DNA of 30,078 bases from QALR01 sp900552255 (GTDB lineage Bacteria; Bacillota; Clostridia; Oscillospirales; CAG-272). The translations under genes and the position numbers were made by a program. Shown here in pieces: positions 13,498-21,489 of this stretch. Positions within the stretch are counted from its first letter, which is position 1, and each line of letters begins with the position of its first letter. The notes below the pieces were generated by a model that was not told where the DNA came from, did not search any database, and saw nothing but the letters and a program-made list of their open reading frames with translations. The stretch spans positions 1-30,078 of the forward strand of contig DBFVEH010000015.1 in assembly GCA_048526005.1 (NCBI GenBank), given 5' to 3'.

Positions 13498-15708
13498 ATG
13501 AAGGTTCTGATGGTCACGATGGGAATGAACATCGGCGGCGCCGAAACACATATCGTCGAGCTTTCGGCGGCGCTTTCGGCACGCGGCGTAGAGGTATTTG
13601 TCGCCTCTGCCGGCGGTGTTTACGAAACGGAGCTTGCAAAGCACGGCATTTCTCATGTGACGCTGCCGCTTGATAAGAAATCCCCGCGGGCGCTGCTTTC
13701 TGCTCGCCGCGGACTTGCCTCCCTCATCGAAACAGAAAAATTCGACATCGTCCACGCGCACGCGAGGATCCCGGCGTTTGTCTGCGGAGCCCTGCAAAAA
13801 AAATACGGCTTCCGGTTTGTCACGACCGATCACGGCGTTTTCCGCTTGGATCCCGTGCTGAAAAGGCTTTCCAATTGGGGGGAGTACACTTTCGCCGTCA
13901 GCGAGGATATCAGGCGGTATTTGGTCGAGAACTATCCTCTGAATCCCGCGCATATCGTGCTTACGGTCAACGGGATCGACACGGATACGTTTTCTCCCGC
14001 GAGGGATGGCTCCGCCGTTCGGAAAACGCTGGGAGATTTCGGGAAAAAGGTGGTTTTGCACGTCAGCCGGCTGGAAAAGGAAAGCGCGATCTGCGCCGAG
14101 GCGCTGATCGGCGCTGCAGAGCAGCTCTGCGGCGAGGTGATTCTTGTCATCGTCGGGGACGGCTCCTATATCGACGTTCTGCGCCGCCGTGCGGCGTCGG
14201 TGAACGAAAGGCTCGGCTTTTCCGCTGTCACGCTTGTCGGCGCGAGAACGGATGTGGCGGATTATGTCGCCGCCTGCGACCTGTTTGTCGGCCCGTCCCG
14301 CGCGGCGATGGAGGCGATGGCGAGCGGCAAGCCGACGATCATTTCCGGCTCCCAGGGTCACGGCGGCATTTTCGACGAGAGCATTGCGTCGGCGGCGGTG
14401 GCAAGCAACTTCTGTTTCCGCGGCGCGGCGCTTCCGACGGCCGAAGACCTTGCTGCGGATATCGAACGCCTCATGCGCTGTGACGCGCCGACGCTTGAAA
14501 AGCTCGGCGCTTATGCGCGGAAATTTATTCTTCAAAATTATTCCGTTGAGAAAATGACAAACAGCCAGCTCGCCGTCTATGAAAAAATCGCGGCGTACCG
14601 CACGGACGGCGATCCGGATATCATGCTCTGCGGCTATTACGGCTATGGCAACGCCGGCGACGATTCGATGCTCTCCTGCATTGTGGACGGCATCCGGCGC
14701 ATCGATCCTTCGCTTGCGATCTGCGTGATGTCCGCATGTCCCGAGAAGACGCGCGCGCTTTATCTTGTGGATGCCGTGAATCGGTTTGATCTTCCGGCCG
14801 TTTTGCGCAAGCTCGAGCGCACAAAGCTGTTTTTGTTCGGCGGCGGCAATCTTTTTCAGGATAAGACGAGCACCCATTCCTTGCTGTATTATGTGAATAT
14901 GATTGGCGCAGCCAAGCGCAGCGGAGCGAAAATCATGATTTATGCGAACGGGATCGGCCCCATTGCAAAGGCGAAAAATATCTACCGGGTGAAGGAGTGT
15001 CTCGCGGCGGCGGACAGCATTTCTCTGCGAGACGGATATTCCTTTGATTTCGCAAAAAAGCTCGTCCCCGAAAAAAACATCCGGCTGACCTTTGACCCCG
15101 CCGTGTTGGTATCTCCCTGCGAAAATACGGTGAGGGATGAACGATATTTTGTCGTTCTTCCGAAGAAAAACGCATCGGACGCCGGAGAAAAGCTGCTCCG
15201 GCTCATCGGGCATATCCGCCGGAAATACAAAATGCGCGCGTTTTTGATATCGATGTATGATAATGAGGATCTGGACTACTGCCGGAGGCTTTCGGCAAAG
15301 ACCGGAGCGGCGCTGCTGCGGCCGGCATCGGACTCGGAGATCGTTTCGGCTTTGGCCGGCGCCGCGCTTGTGATATCTTCCAGACTGCATGGATTGATTT
15401 ACGCAACTGCGGCGGCGTGTCCGATGATGAGCTTCTCGGATGACGTGAAGCTTGGATCCTATCTCGATTATATCGGATTTGGAAAGTCCTCAGGGCTTTT
15501 CTGTGCGGCGGATACCTATTCGGATGCGGAATATCTTTGCATGATGGCGGATGGCGTTCTTTCTAATGCGGACAAAATCCGAGAAATGCTTGCCGCGGGG
15601 CTTCCGATGTGGCGAACTTTAGCGGAATACGAGTTTTCCGAGGCGGTTCGGACGGTGCGTGGGAACGGGGCGGAGACGCTCGGAGAAAGGAAAGACGGAA
15701 ATGTTTGA
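13498..15708 (+). CDS. Fusion of family 4 glycosyltransferase and CsaB-type polysaccharide pyruvyltransferase
   Basis: 736 residues from ATG 13498, preceded by AAAGGGG 7 nt upstream. An in-frame GTG at 13426 lies inside the preceding hairpin and is rejected. Residues 1-~365: GT-B fold glycosyltransferase family 4 (VTMGMNIGGAETHIVELS at the donor lobe, LHVSRLEKES, then DLFVGPSRAAMEAMASGKPTI, the nucleotide-sugar contact). Residues ~373-725: pyruvyltransferase of the CsaB family (GYYGYGNAGDDSM, FLFGGGNLFQD, ANGIGP, and ISSRLHGLIYA with the catalytic-region SRLHG). CsaB adds ketal pyruvate to wall polysaccharide, which anchors S-layer-homology proteins. The acceptor sugar is unknown. The 3' end overlaps the next gene by 8 bp. 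Confidence 0.9.
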   Translation: MKVLMVTMGMNIGGAETHIVELSAALSARGVEVFVASAGGVYETELAKHGISHVTLPLDKKSPRALLSARRGLASLIETEKFDIVHAHARIPAFVCGALQKKYGFRFVTTDHGVFRLDPVLKRLSNWGEYTFAVSEDIRRYLVENYPLNPAHIVLTVNGIDTDTFSPARDGSAVRKTLGDFGKKVVLHVSRLEKESAICAEALIGAAEQLCGEVILVIVGDGSYIDVLRRRAASVNERLGFSAVTLVGARTDVADYVAACDLFVGPSRAAMEAMASGKPTIISGSQGHGGIFDESIASAAVASNFCFRGAALPTAEDLAADIERLMRCDAPTLEKLGAYARKFILQNYSVEKMTNSQLAVYEKIAAYRTDGDPDIMLCGYYGYGNAGDDSMLSCIVDGIRRIDPSLAICVMSACPEKTRALYLVDAVNRFDLPAVLRKLERTKLFLFGGGNLFQDKTSTHSLLYYVNMIGAAKRSGAKIMIYANGIGPIAKAKNIYRVKECLAAADSISLRDGYSFDFAKKLVPEKNIRLTFDPAVLVSPCENTVRDERYFVVLPKKNASDAGEKLLRLIGHIRRKYKMRAFLISMYDNEDLDYCRRLSAKTGAALLRPASDSEIVSALAGAALVISSRLHGLIYATAAACPMMSFSDDVKLGSYLDYIGFGKSSGLFCAADTYSDAEYLCMMADGVLSNADKIREMLAAGLPMWRTLAEYEFSEAVRTVRGNGAETLGERKDGNV

Positions 15709-16288
15709 GATCTTTGCTTATGTAGAGCGTATGAAATATATCCGCAGATGGGCGCTGATGCGTTCCCTGCGTGAGGAAAACGATATGGAGCATTCGTTTC
15801 AGGTGGCCTATGTGGCGCATGCGCTTGCCATAATCCGGAACGAATACTTTGGCGGCGGGGCGGATATCGGGCGCGTGCTGGAAATCGCTATGTATCACGA
15901 TCTTTCGGAAACGATCACGGGAGATATGCCGACGCCGGTAAAGCATATCAACCCGCAGCTGCGTGCCTTGTACGGCGGACTTGAAAGTTCGGCAAAGGAG
16001 AGGCTGCTTTCCACACTTCCGGAGGAGCTGAAAATCTCCTATTCGGCGTTTATCGCTCCGGATACTGCCTCGATTGAATATAAGCTTGTCAAGGCTGCGG
16101 ATAAGCTCAGCGCCTATCTGAAATGCATCGAGGAGACAAAGAGCGGCAATTCGGAGTTCCGCCGCGCCATGGAGGGCAAAAGGGAAGAGCTTCTGGCATG
16201 CGGTATGAAAGAGGTCCTCTTTTTCATGGAGAAAATCGTTCCGGTCTATCTTTTGACGCTGGACGAGCTTGATTTGGCGGAGAAATAA
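15701..16288 (+). CDS. yfbR: HD-domain 5'-deoxynucleotidase, YfbR family
   Basis: 195 residues from ATG 15701, with AAAGGA about 9 nt upstream; it overlaps the fusion gene by 8 bp, implying translational coupling. It removes phosphate from deoxyribonucleoside 5'-monophosphates. The HD metal-binding set is present: H31 in MEHSFQVAYVAHAL, H66-D67 in AMYHDLSETITGD, and D134 in VKAADKLSAYLKC. TPVKHIN (78-84) matches the family. Length and motif order agree closely with E. coli YfbR (199 residues). Why it is coupled to a wall-polysaccharide enzyme is not evident. Confidence 0.92.
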   Translation: MFEIFAYVERMKYIRRWALMRSLREENDMEHSFQVAYVAHALAIIRNEYFGGGADIGRVLEIAMYHDLSETITGDMPTPVKHINPQLRALYGGLESSAKERLLSTLPEELKISYSAFIAPDTASIEYKLVKAADKLSAYLKCIEETKSGNSEFRRAMEGKREELLACGMKEVLFFMEKIVPVYLLTLDELDLAEK

Positions 16289-16303
16289 AGAAGCATTGAA
16301 ATG

Positions 16304-16335
16304 AAAGCAGCCGTAAGGGACTGCTTTTTCTTTTT
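16304..16335 (+). terminator. Terminator after yfbR
   Basis: AAAGCAG (16304-16310) pairs with CTGCTTT (16321-16327); TTCTTTTT follows. A second imperfect dyad (GGATATGGC/GCCGTGTCC, near 16336-16357) lies just beyond. Confidence 0.75.
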
Positions 16336-16433
16336 GGATATGGCTCATGCCGTGTCCAAAAAACAAGCTCCGACATATAATGTGATAGGATGCATGGCAT
16401 CCGAATGACAAGAAAGGAATTTAATTTAAATAT

Positions 16434-17294
16434 ATGCCAACACAAATTACGAATCAAGCAAGTCTTGTCTATAATTACGGAAGTGCGACAGGAAATGCCG
16501 TTTCCAACATTGCGACTACGACACTTCTTGACCCGATTGCGGCCGACAAGACATCGGTGGGAAATACCTACCGTCCCGGAGAAAACATCACGTATGTTCT
16601 CTCTATACAAAATCATGGAAACACTGCTTTGACAGGTGTTACCATAACGGATAATTTGGGTTCTTATACGGTTGGAGGCACCACGGTCACGCCTTTGACG
16701 TATGCGAACAGCGCAAGCCTTTATATCAACGGCGTTTATTCTGCTCCGATCACGGGAACGCCCGGCACGAACGATGTCGTCTTTACGATCGACTCGCTTG
16801 CGGCCGGCTCCAATGCGCTGATCGTTTATAATGCCACGGTAAACGGCTATGCTCCGCTGGCGACAGACTCAACGATCGTCAATACGGCGACCTTTACGGC
16901 TACCGGCGTCACCACGCCGCTGACTGCGACCAATACCATTACCGTAGAGGGCTATGCGGACGTTTCCATTCTCAAAGAAATGAGCCCGGATCCCATTTCC
17001 GACGGGGATACGATCACGTATACCTTTACCATCAACAATTACGGCAACACACCGGCGACCAATGTGGTTCTGACCGACCAGTTCGATCCGGCGCCGTCCC
17101 TTATCTCCGTAACCGTCGGCGGACAGACCGTGCCTTCCTCGGATTACACCTATACGGGCGGACTTCTGACGCTTCCGAGCGGTTCGACCTTTGAGATGAC
17201 CGTTCCGGCGGCGACGATTTCGCAGAATCCGACGACCGGCGTTGTCACCTCGACGCCGGGAACGCTTGTGATCACGGTAACGGGCACTATTTGA
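16434..17294 (+). CDS. DUF11-repeat protein without signal peptide
   Basis: 286 residues, Thr-, Asn- and Val-rich. Two repeats of the DUF11 type are visible: about 30-125 (RPGENITYVLSIQNHGNTALTGVTITDNLG core) and about 165-285 (ISDGDTITYTFTINNYGNTPATNVVLTD core). These are beta-sandwich modules usually found in long surface proteins. Here there is no signal peptide, membrane helix, LPxTG motif or SLH domain, so the export route is unclear; a spore-layer protein or a phage-like structural role are possible. The ribosome site is poor: AAAGGA lies 15 nt before the ATG. A TATAAT (16376-16381) lies upstream, without a good -35. Likely a monocistronic gene. Confidence 0.8.
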   Translation: MPTQITNQASLVYNYGSATGNAVSNIATTTLLDPIAADKTSVGNTYRPGENITYVLSIQNHGNTALTGVTITDNLGSYTVGGTTVTPLTYANSASLYINGVYSAPITGTPGTNDVVFTIDSLAAGSNALIVYNATVNGYAPLATDSTIVNTATFTATGVTTPLTATNTITVEGYADVSILKEMSPDPISDGDTITYTFTINNYGNTPATNVVLTDQFDPAPSLISVTVGGQTVPSSDYTYTGGLLTLPSGSTFEMTVPAATISQNPTTGVVTSTPGTLVITVTGTI

Positions 17295-17303
17295 CACGGA
17301 ATC

Positions 17304-17396
17304 AAAAAGGAAAGGATCGTAACAATATTTTTCCTGAATGCGGCTGTACCGAAAACGCGGTGCGGCCGCATTTCCGTTTTCGGCGCTTCCTTTTTT
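17304..17396 (+). terminator. Nested hairpin region after the DUF11 gene
   Basis: Outer arms AAAAAGGAA (17304-17312) and TTCCTTTTT (17387-17395) enclose two mutually exclusive stems: AATGCGGC (17337-17344) with GCCGCATT (17365-17372), and CCGAAAAC (17349-17356) with GTTTTCGG (17376-17383). The T-run after the outer stem suggests a terminator; the choice between inner stems is unexplained. Confidence 0.6.
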
Positions 17397-17437
17397 GACC
17401 GATTTCCCTTTCTTCCGATAATATTGTCGTTTATCTC

Positions 17438-17466
17438 TTGACAAAATTCCGTAACTTTGCTAATAT
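17438..17466 (+). promoter_or_regulatory. Promoter of the thiT-thiN operon
   Basis: Perfect TTGACA (17438-17443), 17-bp spacer, TAATAT (17461-17466), ending about 20 bp before the TPP aptamer. Confidence 0.75.
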
Positions 17467-17486
17467 AAAGAAAACCGCATAAAATA

Positions 17487-17590
17487 ATCGGGGGTGCTGA
17501 ATGTGATTCGGCTGAGAGGAAGATGTTATCCGAAAACCCTTCTAACCTGATATGGATAATACCGGCGCAGGAAGATTATGGACGCAACAC
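17487..17590 (+). promoter_or_regulatory. TPP riboswitch (THI element) aptamer
   Basis: The canonical blocks occur in order: GGGGGTGCTG, GGCTGAGAGGAAG, AACCCTTCTAACCTGA, TGGATAATACCGGCG and CAGGAAGATTATG. These are the conserved parts of the thiamine pyrophosphate aptamer. TPP binding would favour the terminator immediately downstream and shut off thiT-thiN. Confidence 0.97.
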
Positions 17591-17601
17591 TCCGAGAAAT
17601 G

Positions 17602-17637
17602 ATTGCCGTATTATTTTCATGCGGCAATTTTATTTTT
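17602..17637 (+). terminator. Expression-platform terminator of the TPP riboswitch
   Basis: ATTGCCGTA (17602-17610) pairs with TGCGGCAAT (17620-17628) with one G-U, followed by TTTATTTTT. The AGGAGG ribosome site of thiT (17638-17643) starts right after the T-run. Confidence 0.85.
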
Positions 17638-17651
17638 AGGAGGTTTTTCAA

Positions 17652-18467
17652 ATGAAAAACAAAACCGTAAGGGCTCTTGTGGAAAGCGCCGTCATGATTG
17701 CGCTCGCCACTGTTTTGAGCATGATCAAAATTGTCAGTCTTCCGGCGGGAGGCTCGATTACCATCGCTTCGATGCTGCCGATTGCTATCATCGCTTACCG
17801 TCACGGTCTCGGCTGGGGACTCGGTGCAGGTCTTGTTCACGGCGTTATTCAACAGCTGCTCGGACTCAATACTCTTTCTTATGTTACAGGCTGGCAAAGC
17901 GTTCTCGCCGTTATTCTGCTCGATTACATCGTAGCGTTTGCCGTTGTCGGCTTGGCCGGCGTTTTCCGCAAGGCTGTCAAAAACCAGGCGACCGCGCTTA
18001 CGCTTGGCTGTGTGCTTGTCAGCGTGCTCCGTTATATCTGTCATGTCATTTCGGGCGCCACGGTTTGGGTGGGACTTTCGATCCCGACGCAGGCGGCGCT
18101 CGGCTATTCCTTTATCTATAACGCTACTTACATGCTCCCGGAGACCATTATTCTCGTCGTTGCCGCGCTTTACGTCGGTTCCACCGTCGATTTCCGCGCC
18201 GAAGCGCCTACGAGAATGCGCAGAGAAGCGGAGGCGCGAAATACCGTTTGGCTTGCTCCTGCGGCGGGACTTGTCGTCACGGCGGCTGTGATCTATGATA
18301 TCGCTGCGGTCTTTGCCCATTTGCAGGATGGCGAGAGCGGTGAGTTTGCCATCACGCAGATTACTGAAGTGAACTGGCTGTCCGTCGTTATTGTGACGGC
18401 AGTCGCCGCTTTGATTGCGGCGGTTCTGCTCGCCGTGCGTTCCGCACTGAAACGCAAAGACGCTTGA
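17652..18467 (+). CDS. thiT: Thiamine transporter S component, ThiT family
   Basis: 271 residues, strongly hydrophobic. The substrate-binding membrane subunit of an energy-coupling-factor transporter; it needs the shared EcfA/A'/T module, which is not in the window. The first ~185 residues are the ThiT core: KTVRALVESAVMIALATVLS, then PIAIIAYRHGLGWGLGAGLVHGVIQ, and YICHVISGATVWVG. Usual ThiT proteins have about 180-200 residues; this one carries an extra ~85 residues with a charged linker (RAEAPTRMRREAEARN) and two further predicted membrane helices (about 196-215 and 243-265). The TPP riboswitch upstream supports the thiamine assignment. Confidence 0.92.
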   Translation: MKNKTVRALVESAVMIALATVLSMIKIVSLPAGGSITIASMLPIAIIAYRHGLGWGLGAGLVHGVIQQLLGLNTLSYVTGWQSVLAVILLDYIVAFAVVGLAGVFRKAVKNQATALTLGCVLVSVLRYICHVISGATVWVGLSIPTQAALGYSFIYNATYMLPETIILVVAALYVGSTVDFRAEAPTRMRREAEARNTVWLAPAAGLVVTAAVIYDIAAVFAHLQDGESGEFAITQITEVNWLSVVIVTAVAALIAAVLLAVRSALKRKDA

Positions 18468-18492
18468 TTTATTTTAGAAAATGGAGGCTGTG

Positions 18493-19116
18493 ATGAGATG
18501 TCTGGTTATTACCCCATATATGGAAGGCTCTCTTTCCGCGTGTCTGCCGCATGACGGCGCGCAGCTTGTCATCTGTGCCGATACCGCATACAGACAGGCC
18601 TTGGAAGCGGGTATCACGCCGGACGTCGTCATCGGCGATTTTGACCACGGGGACGGACAGCCTGCAAAATCCGGAAAAGTCATTCGTGTGCCGAGTGAAA
18701 AGGACGATACCGACACGATGCTCTGCATCAAATATGCGACCAAGGCGGGAGCCGGAGAAATCGTCATCGCGGGCGGGATCGGCGGCAGGCTCGATCATAC
18801 GATCGCCAATATCCAGTCGTTGGCCTATGCCGCGTCGCGCGGGGTTTCCGCCGTTCTCACGGATGGGAGGAACGAGGCGAGAATCCTTTCGGGACGTGCG
18901 AAATTCCCCAAAAAGCCCGGTTTCTATTTTTCCGTTTTCGCATATGGGGGACCCTGTCGGGGCGTTTCGGAATCCGGCGTCAAATATCCGCTTCGGAATG
19001 TCGAGCTGAGCTCGGATTTTCCGCTCGGCGTCAGCAATGAAATCACGGAGGATTTTGCAGACATCGAGGTGAAAGAGGGCCGGCTTCTCATCATCCAGTC
19101 GAAAAAGGAAGTTTGA
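18493..19116 (+). CDS. thiN: Thiamine pyrophosphokinase
   Basis: Transfers pyrophosphate from ATP to thiamine, giving TPP. 207 residues from ATG 18493, chosen because GGAGG (18483-18487) lies 5 nt before it; that site would fall inside the gene if ATG 18481 were used. Motifs are CADTAYRQAL (28-37), PDVVIGDFDH (43-52, metal/ATP site), the acidic KDDTDTML (70-77) and GGIGGRLDHTIANI (94-107), all typical of the family. It follows thiT by 25 bp without a terminator, so the uptake and activation steps share one riboswitch, and the product TPP is the ligand that represses them. Confidence 0.95.
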   Translation: MRCLVITPYMEGSLSACLPHDGAQLVICADTAYRQALEAGITPDVVIGDFDHGDGQPAKSGKVIRVPSEKDDTDTMLCIKYATKAGAGEIVIAGGIGGRLDHTIANIQSLAYAASRGVSAVLTDGRNEARILSGRAKFPKKPGFYFSVFAYGGPCRGVSESGVKYPLRNVELSSDFPLGVSNEITEDFADIEVKEGRLLIIQSKKEV

Positions 19117-19154
19117 ATCCAAACCGAATTAGGGTTTCAGATACTCAGTCATAT

Positions 19155-19184
19155 AAAAACACCCGCAGACATGCGGGTGTTTTT
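19155..19184. terminator. Bidirectional terminator between thiN and fhs
   Basis: AAAAACACCCGCA (19155-19167) pairs perfectly with 19172-19184 around loop GACA, with T-runs on both strands. It ends convergent transcripts of thiN (plus) and fhs (minus). Confidence 0.92.
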
Positions 19185-19193
19185 TTCTGTTTT

Positions 19194-20861
19194 TCAGAAA
19201 AGTCCGGTGATCCGTCCGTTTGCATCGACGTCGATGCGTTCCGCCGCCGGGGACTTCGGAAGTCCCGGCATCGTCATGATATCTCCGGTGAGCACGACGA
19301 TGAAGCCTGCGCCGGCGGAAACCTTTACATTTTTGACCGTGACGGTGAAGCCTTCGGGCGCACCGAGCAGCTTCGGATCGTCGGAGAAGCTGTACTGCGT
19401 TTTGGCTATACAAACCGGCAGACCTCCGAAGCCGAGCTCGGTCAGCGTGTCGATCTGCTTTTTGGCGGCGGGCAGAATGGACACGCCTGCGCCCCGGTAT
19501 ACGCGCGTCACGATCTTTTCGATTTTATTCTCGATGGTATCGTCCGCATCGTAGCTGAAGGAAAAATTGTTCGGAAGCTCGCAGAGCCGCACGACTTCGC
19601 GTGCGAGCGCCTCCCCGCCGGTACCGCCGTCCGCCCAAACGGTGGACAGGACGACGTTTACGCCGAGCGCGCGGCATTTGTCGATGACAAGAGCTACCTC
19701 CGCGTCCGTGTCCGTCGGGAAGCGGTTGACCGCGACGACGGAGGGCAGCTTATAGACGTCGCGGATATTGGAAACGTGGCGAAGAAGATTCGGGATCCCC
19801 TTTTCAAGCGCTTCAAGGTTTTCCGTGCCCAGCTCGGTTTTGGAAAGTCCGCCGTGCATTTTCAGCGCGCGGATCGTCGCGACGACGACTGCCGCCGAGG
19901 GATGCAGACCGGCGACGCGGCATTTGATATCGAGGAACTTCTCGGCGCCGAGGTCCGCGCCGAAGCCTGCTTCCGTTACGGCGTATTCCCCAAGCTTCAG
20001 CGCCATGCGTGTGGCGAGAACGGAATTGCATCCGTGCGCGATGTTGGCAAACGGGCCTCCGTGAACGATCGCGGGCGTCCCTTCCAGCGTTTGGACGAGA
20101 TTGGGAGAGAGCGCGTCGCGAAGCAGCGCCGTCATGGCGCCCTCCGCCTTCAGATCGCCGGCGGTGACGGGCTTTTCATCATAAGTATAGCCGACGATGA
20201 TTCGGGCAAGGCGCGCCTTCAGGTCGGAAATCGAGCTTGCAAGGCAGAGCACCGCCATGATTTCGGACGCCACCGTGATATCGTAGCCATCCTCGCGCGG
20301 CACGCCGTTGACGCGCCCGCCGAGTCCGTCCACGATATTTCGCAGCTGTCTGTCGTTCATATCGACGCAGCGGCGCCAAGTGATTCTGCGCGGATCGATC
20401 CCAAGCGCGTTGCCCTGATAAATATGATTGTCAAGCATGGCAGCCAGCAGATTGTTCGCCGCGCCGATGGCGTGAAAATCGCCGGTGAAATGCAGATTGA
20501 TGTCCTCCATCGGCACGACCTGCGCATATCCGCCGCCGGCGGCGCCGCCCTTGACGCCGAAAACGGGACCGAGCGAGGGCTCGCGGAGCGCTACGACGGA
20601 TTTTTTCCCGATTTTCCGAAGTCCGTCGGCAAGACCGATGGTCGTCGTCGTTTTGCCTTCTCCTGCCGGCGTCGGTGTGATCGCCGTGACGAGGATCAGC
20701 TTGCCGTCGGGATTTTTGGCTTCATTCAAAAGGGAAAGCCCGATTTTTGCCTTGTATTTTCCGTACTGCTCTACATATTTTGCGTCTACGCCGGCTTTTT
20801 CGGCGATTTCCGTGATTGGAGCAAGAGGCGTTTGCTGTGCGATCTCGATATCTGTTTTCAT
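19194..20861 (-). CDS. fhs: Formate-tetrahydrofolate ligase
   Basis: Makes 10-formyl-tetrahydrofolate from formate, ATP and tetrahydrofolate, for purine synthesis and acetogenic-type one-carbon metabolism. 555 residues from ATG 20859-20861, the normal family length; AAAGGA lies 8 nt upstream. A 35-codon in-frame extension to 20966 would read through the riboswitch and is rejected. The ATP loop TPTPAGEGKTTTTIGL is at about 62-77, with REPSLGPVFGVKGGAAGGGYAQ-type segment after residue 97, HFTGDFHAI, and a C-terminal GDIMTMPGLPKSPAAERID. Control by the ZTP riboswitch ties it to the purine intermediate that builds up when formyl-folate is short. Confidence 0.97.
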   Translation of the reverse strand: MKTDIEIAQQTPLAPITEIAEKAGVDAKYVEQYGKYKAKIGLSLLNEAKNPDGKLILVTAITPTPAGEGKTTTTIGLADGLRKIGKKSVVALREPSLGPVFGVKGGAAGGGYAQVVPMEDINLHFTGDFHAIGAANNLLAAMLDNHIYQGNALGIDPRRITWRRCVDMNDRQLRNIVDGLGGRVNGVPREDGYDITVASEIMAVLCLASSISDLKARLARIIVGYTYDEKPVTAGDLKAEGAMTALLRDALSPNLVQTLEGTPAIVHGGPFANIAHGCNSVLATRMALKLGEYAVTEAGFGADLGAEKFLDIKCRVAGLHPSAAVVVATIRALKMHGGLSKTELGTENLEALEKGIPNLLRHVSNIRDVYKLPSVVAVNRFPTDTDAEVALVIDKCRALGVNVVLSTVWADGGTGGEALAREVVRLCELPNNFSFSYDADDTIENKIEKIVTRVYRGAGVSILPAAKKQIDTLTELGFGGLPVCIAKTQYSFSDDPKLLGAPEGFTVTVKNVKVSAGAGFIVVLTGDIMTMPGLPKSPAAERIDVDANGRITGLF

Positions 20862-20894
20862 TCCGTGTTCCTTTCTGAAATAAAAAATTGTGGT

Positions 20895-20934
20895 AAAACA
20901 AAGGGCAGTCTTATCTTTTCGGATAAGACTGCCC
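20895..20934 (-). terminator. Expression-platform terminator of the ZTP riboswitch
   Basis: GGGCAGTCTTATC (minus strand, 20922-20934) pairs perfectly with 20903-20915, followed by TTTGTTTT. Its left arm overlaps the end of the aptamer (CTGGGC), so ligand binding would prevent the stem. Confidence 0.88.
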
Positions 20935-21008
20935 AGACGGTCGGCTGCTATTGCCTTTTGCTTCACTGCGGTTGGTTCCGCTTTCCGTCGGTCACAAAAG
21001 GCCCTCTT
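20931..21008 (-). promoter_or_regulatory. ZTP (pfl-motif) riboswitch aptamer upstream of fhs
   Basis: On the minus strand the leader carries TGTGACCGACGGAAA, a GCGG/CCGC hairpin, AGTGAAGC, then after a linker the invariant-like CCGTCTGGGC. These match the two-part ZTP aptamer (GTGACTGGCG ... GGGGAGC ... CCGCCTGGGC) with compensating changes. The folate-enzyme gene downstream is the classic setting. Rising ZTP signals formyl-folate shortage and turns on fhs. Confidence 0.87.
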
Positions 21009-21016
21009 CTGTTGTT

Positions 21017-21045
21017 ATTATATGACAAATCACGCCGCTTGTCAA
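21017..21045 (-). promoter_or_regulatory. Consensus sigma-A promoter of fhs
   Basis: Minus strand: perfect TTGACA (21040-21045), 17-bp spacer, perfect TATAAT (21017-21022). The start near 21010 leads directly into the ZTP aptamer. Confidence 0.88.
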
Positions 21046-21086
21046 GAGAAAAATCATGTTTGCCGTTTGAAAGAGACAAAAATAAA

Positions 21087-21395
21087 TCATTTCTCCCAGG
21101 TTTTGATGATGGCGCAGAGGATATTCAGCTTATTGTCGTCTAAGGACTTCAAGGATTCCGCGATTTCCGAGGATTTTACGGGATTTTCAGTCTCGAATGC
21201 AAAAAATTCCTCCGGAGAGATGCCAAGATATTCGCAAATATAAAAGAATCCCATCATCGACGGAAAATTTTTCCCGTTTTCAATATTGTTGATATAGCCC
21301 GCGCTCTGTCCGATCGACAGACTCATATCCCTGGCGGATACACCCTTTTTGATGCGTAGCTCCGCCAATCTCCTGCAAAATTGATCATCAAGCAT
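21087..21395 (-). CDS. XRE-family helix-turn-helix regulator (copy 1)
   Basis: 102 residues from ATG 21393-21395, with AAGGAGGG 7 nt upstream. The Cro/C1-type helix-turn-helix spans about 8-64: RRLAELRIKKGVSARDMSLS, IGQSAGYINNIENGKNFPS (recognition helix and turn), FFYICEYLGISPEEFF. The C-terminal ~35 residues form a helical tail (LKSLDDNKLNILCAIIKTWEK), probably for dimerisation. It is a close paralogue of the next gene: GYINNIENGxNxPSMMxFFYIC is shared. No metabolic gene is obviously linked. The two copies may regulate themselves or the divergent unknown gene. Confidence 0.9.
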   Translation of the reverse strand: MLDDQFCRRLAELRIKKGVSARDMSLSIGQSAGYINNIENGKNFPSMMGFFYICEYLGISPEEFFAFETENPVKSSEIAESLKSLDDNKLNILCAIIKTWEK

Positions 21396-21489
21396 TGTAT
21401 ATCCCTCCTTCCATTTCATTATGGCTCAATGCGCAAAAAACATACCAATGCCCGAAAACTGCTTATTTATAAAATTCGCTGAGCCCTCC

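Noticed and set aside
13117..15390. 757-codon minus-strand ORF opposite the glycosyltransferase fusion
   Set aside because: Antisense shadow of clear GT4 and CsaB domains; rich in Arg and His with no domain of its own.
16374..16381. CATATAAT as a sporulation sigma-E or sigma-K -10 box for the DUF11 gene
   Set aside because: No matching -35 sequence at the right spacing; the match alone is too short.
19113..21143. 676-codon plus-strand ORF opposite fhs
   Set aside because: It reads through the terminator, fhs, the ZTP riboswitch and promoter on the opposite strand.
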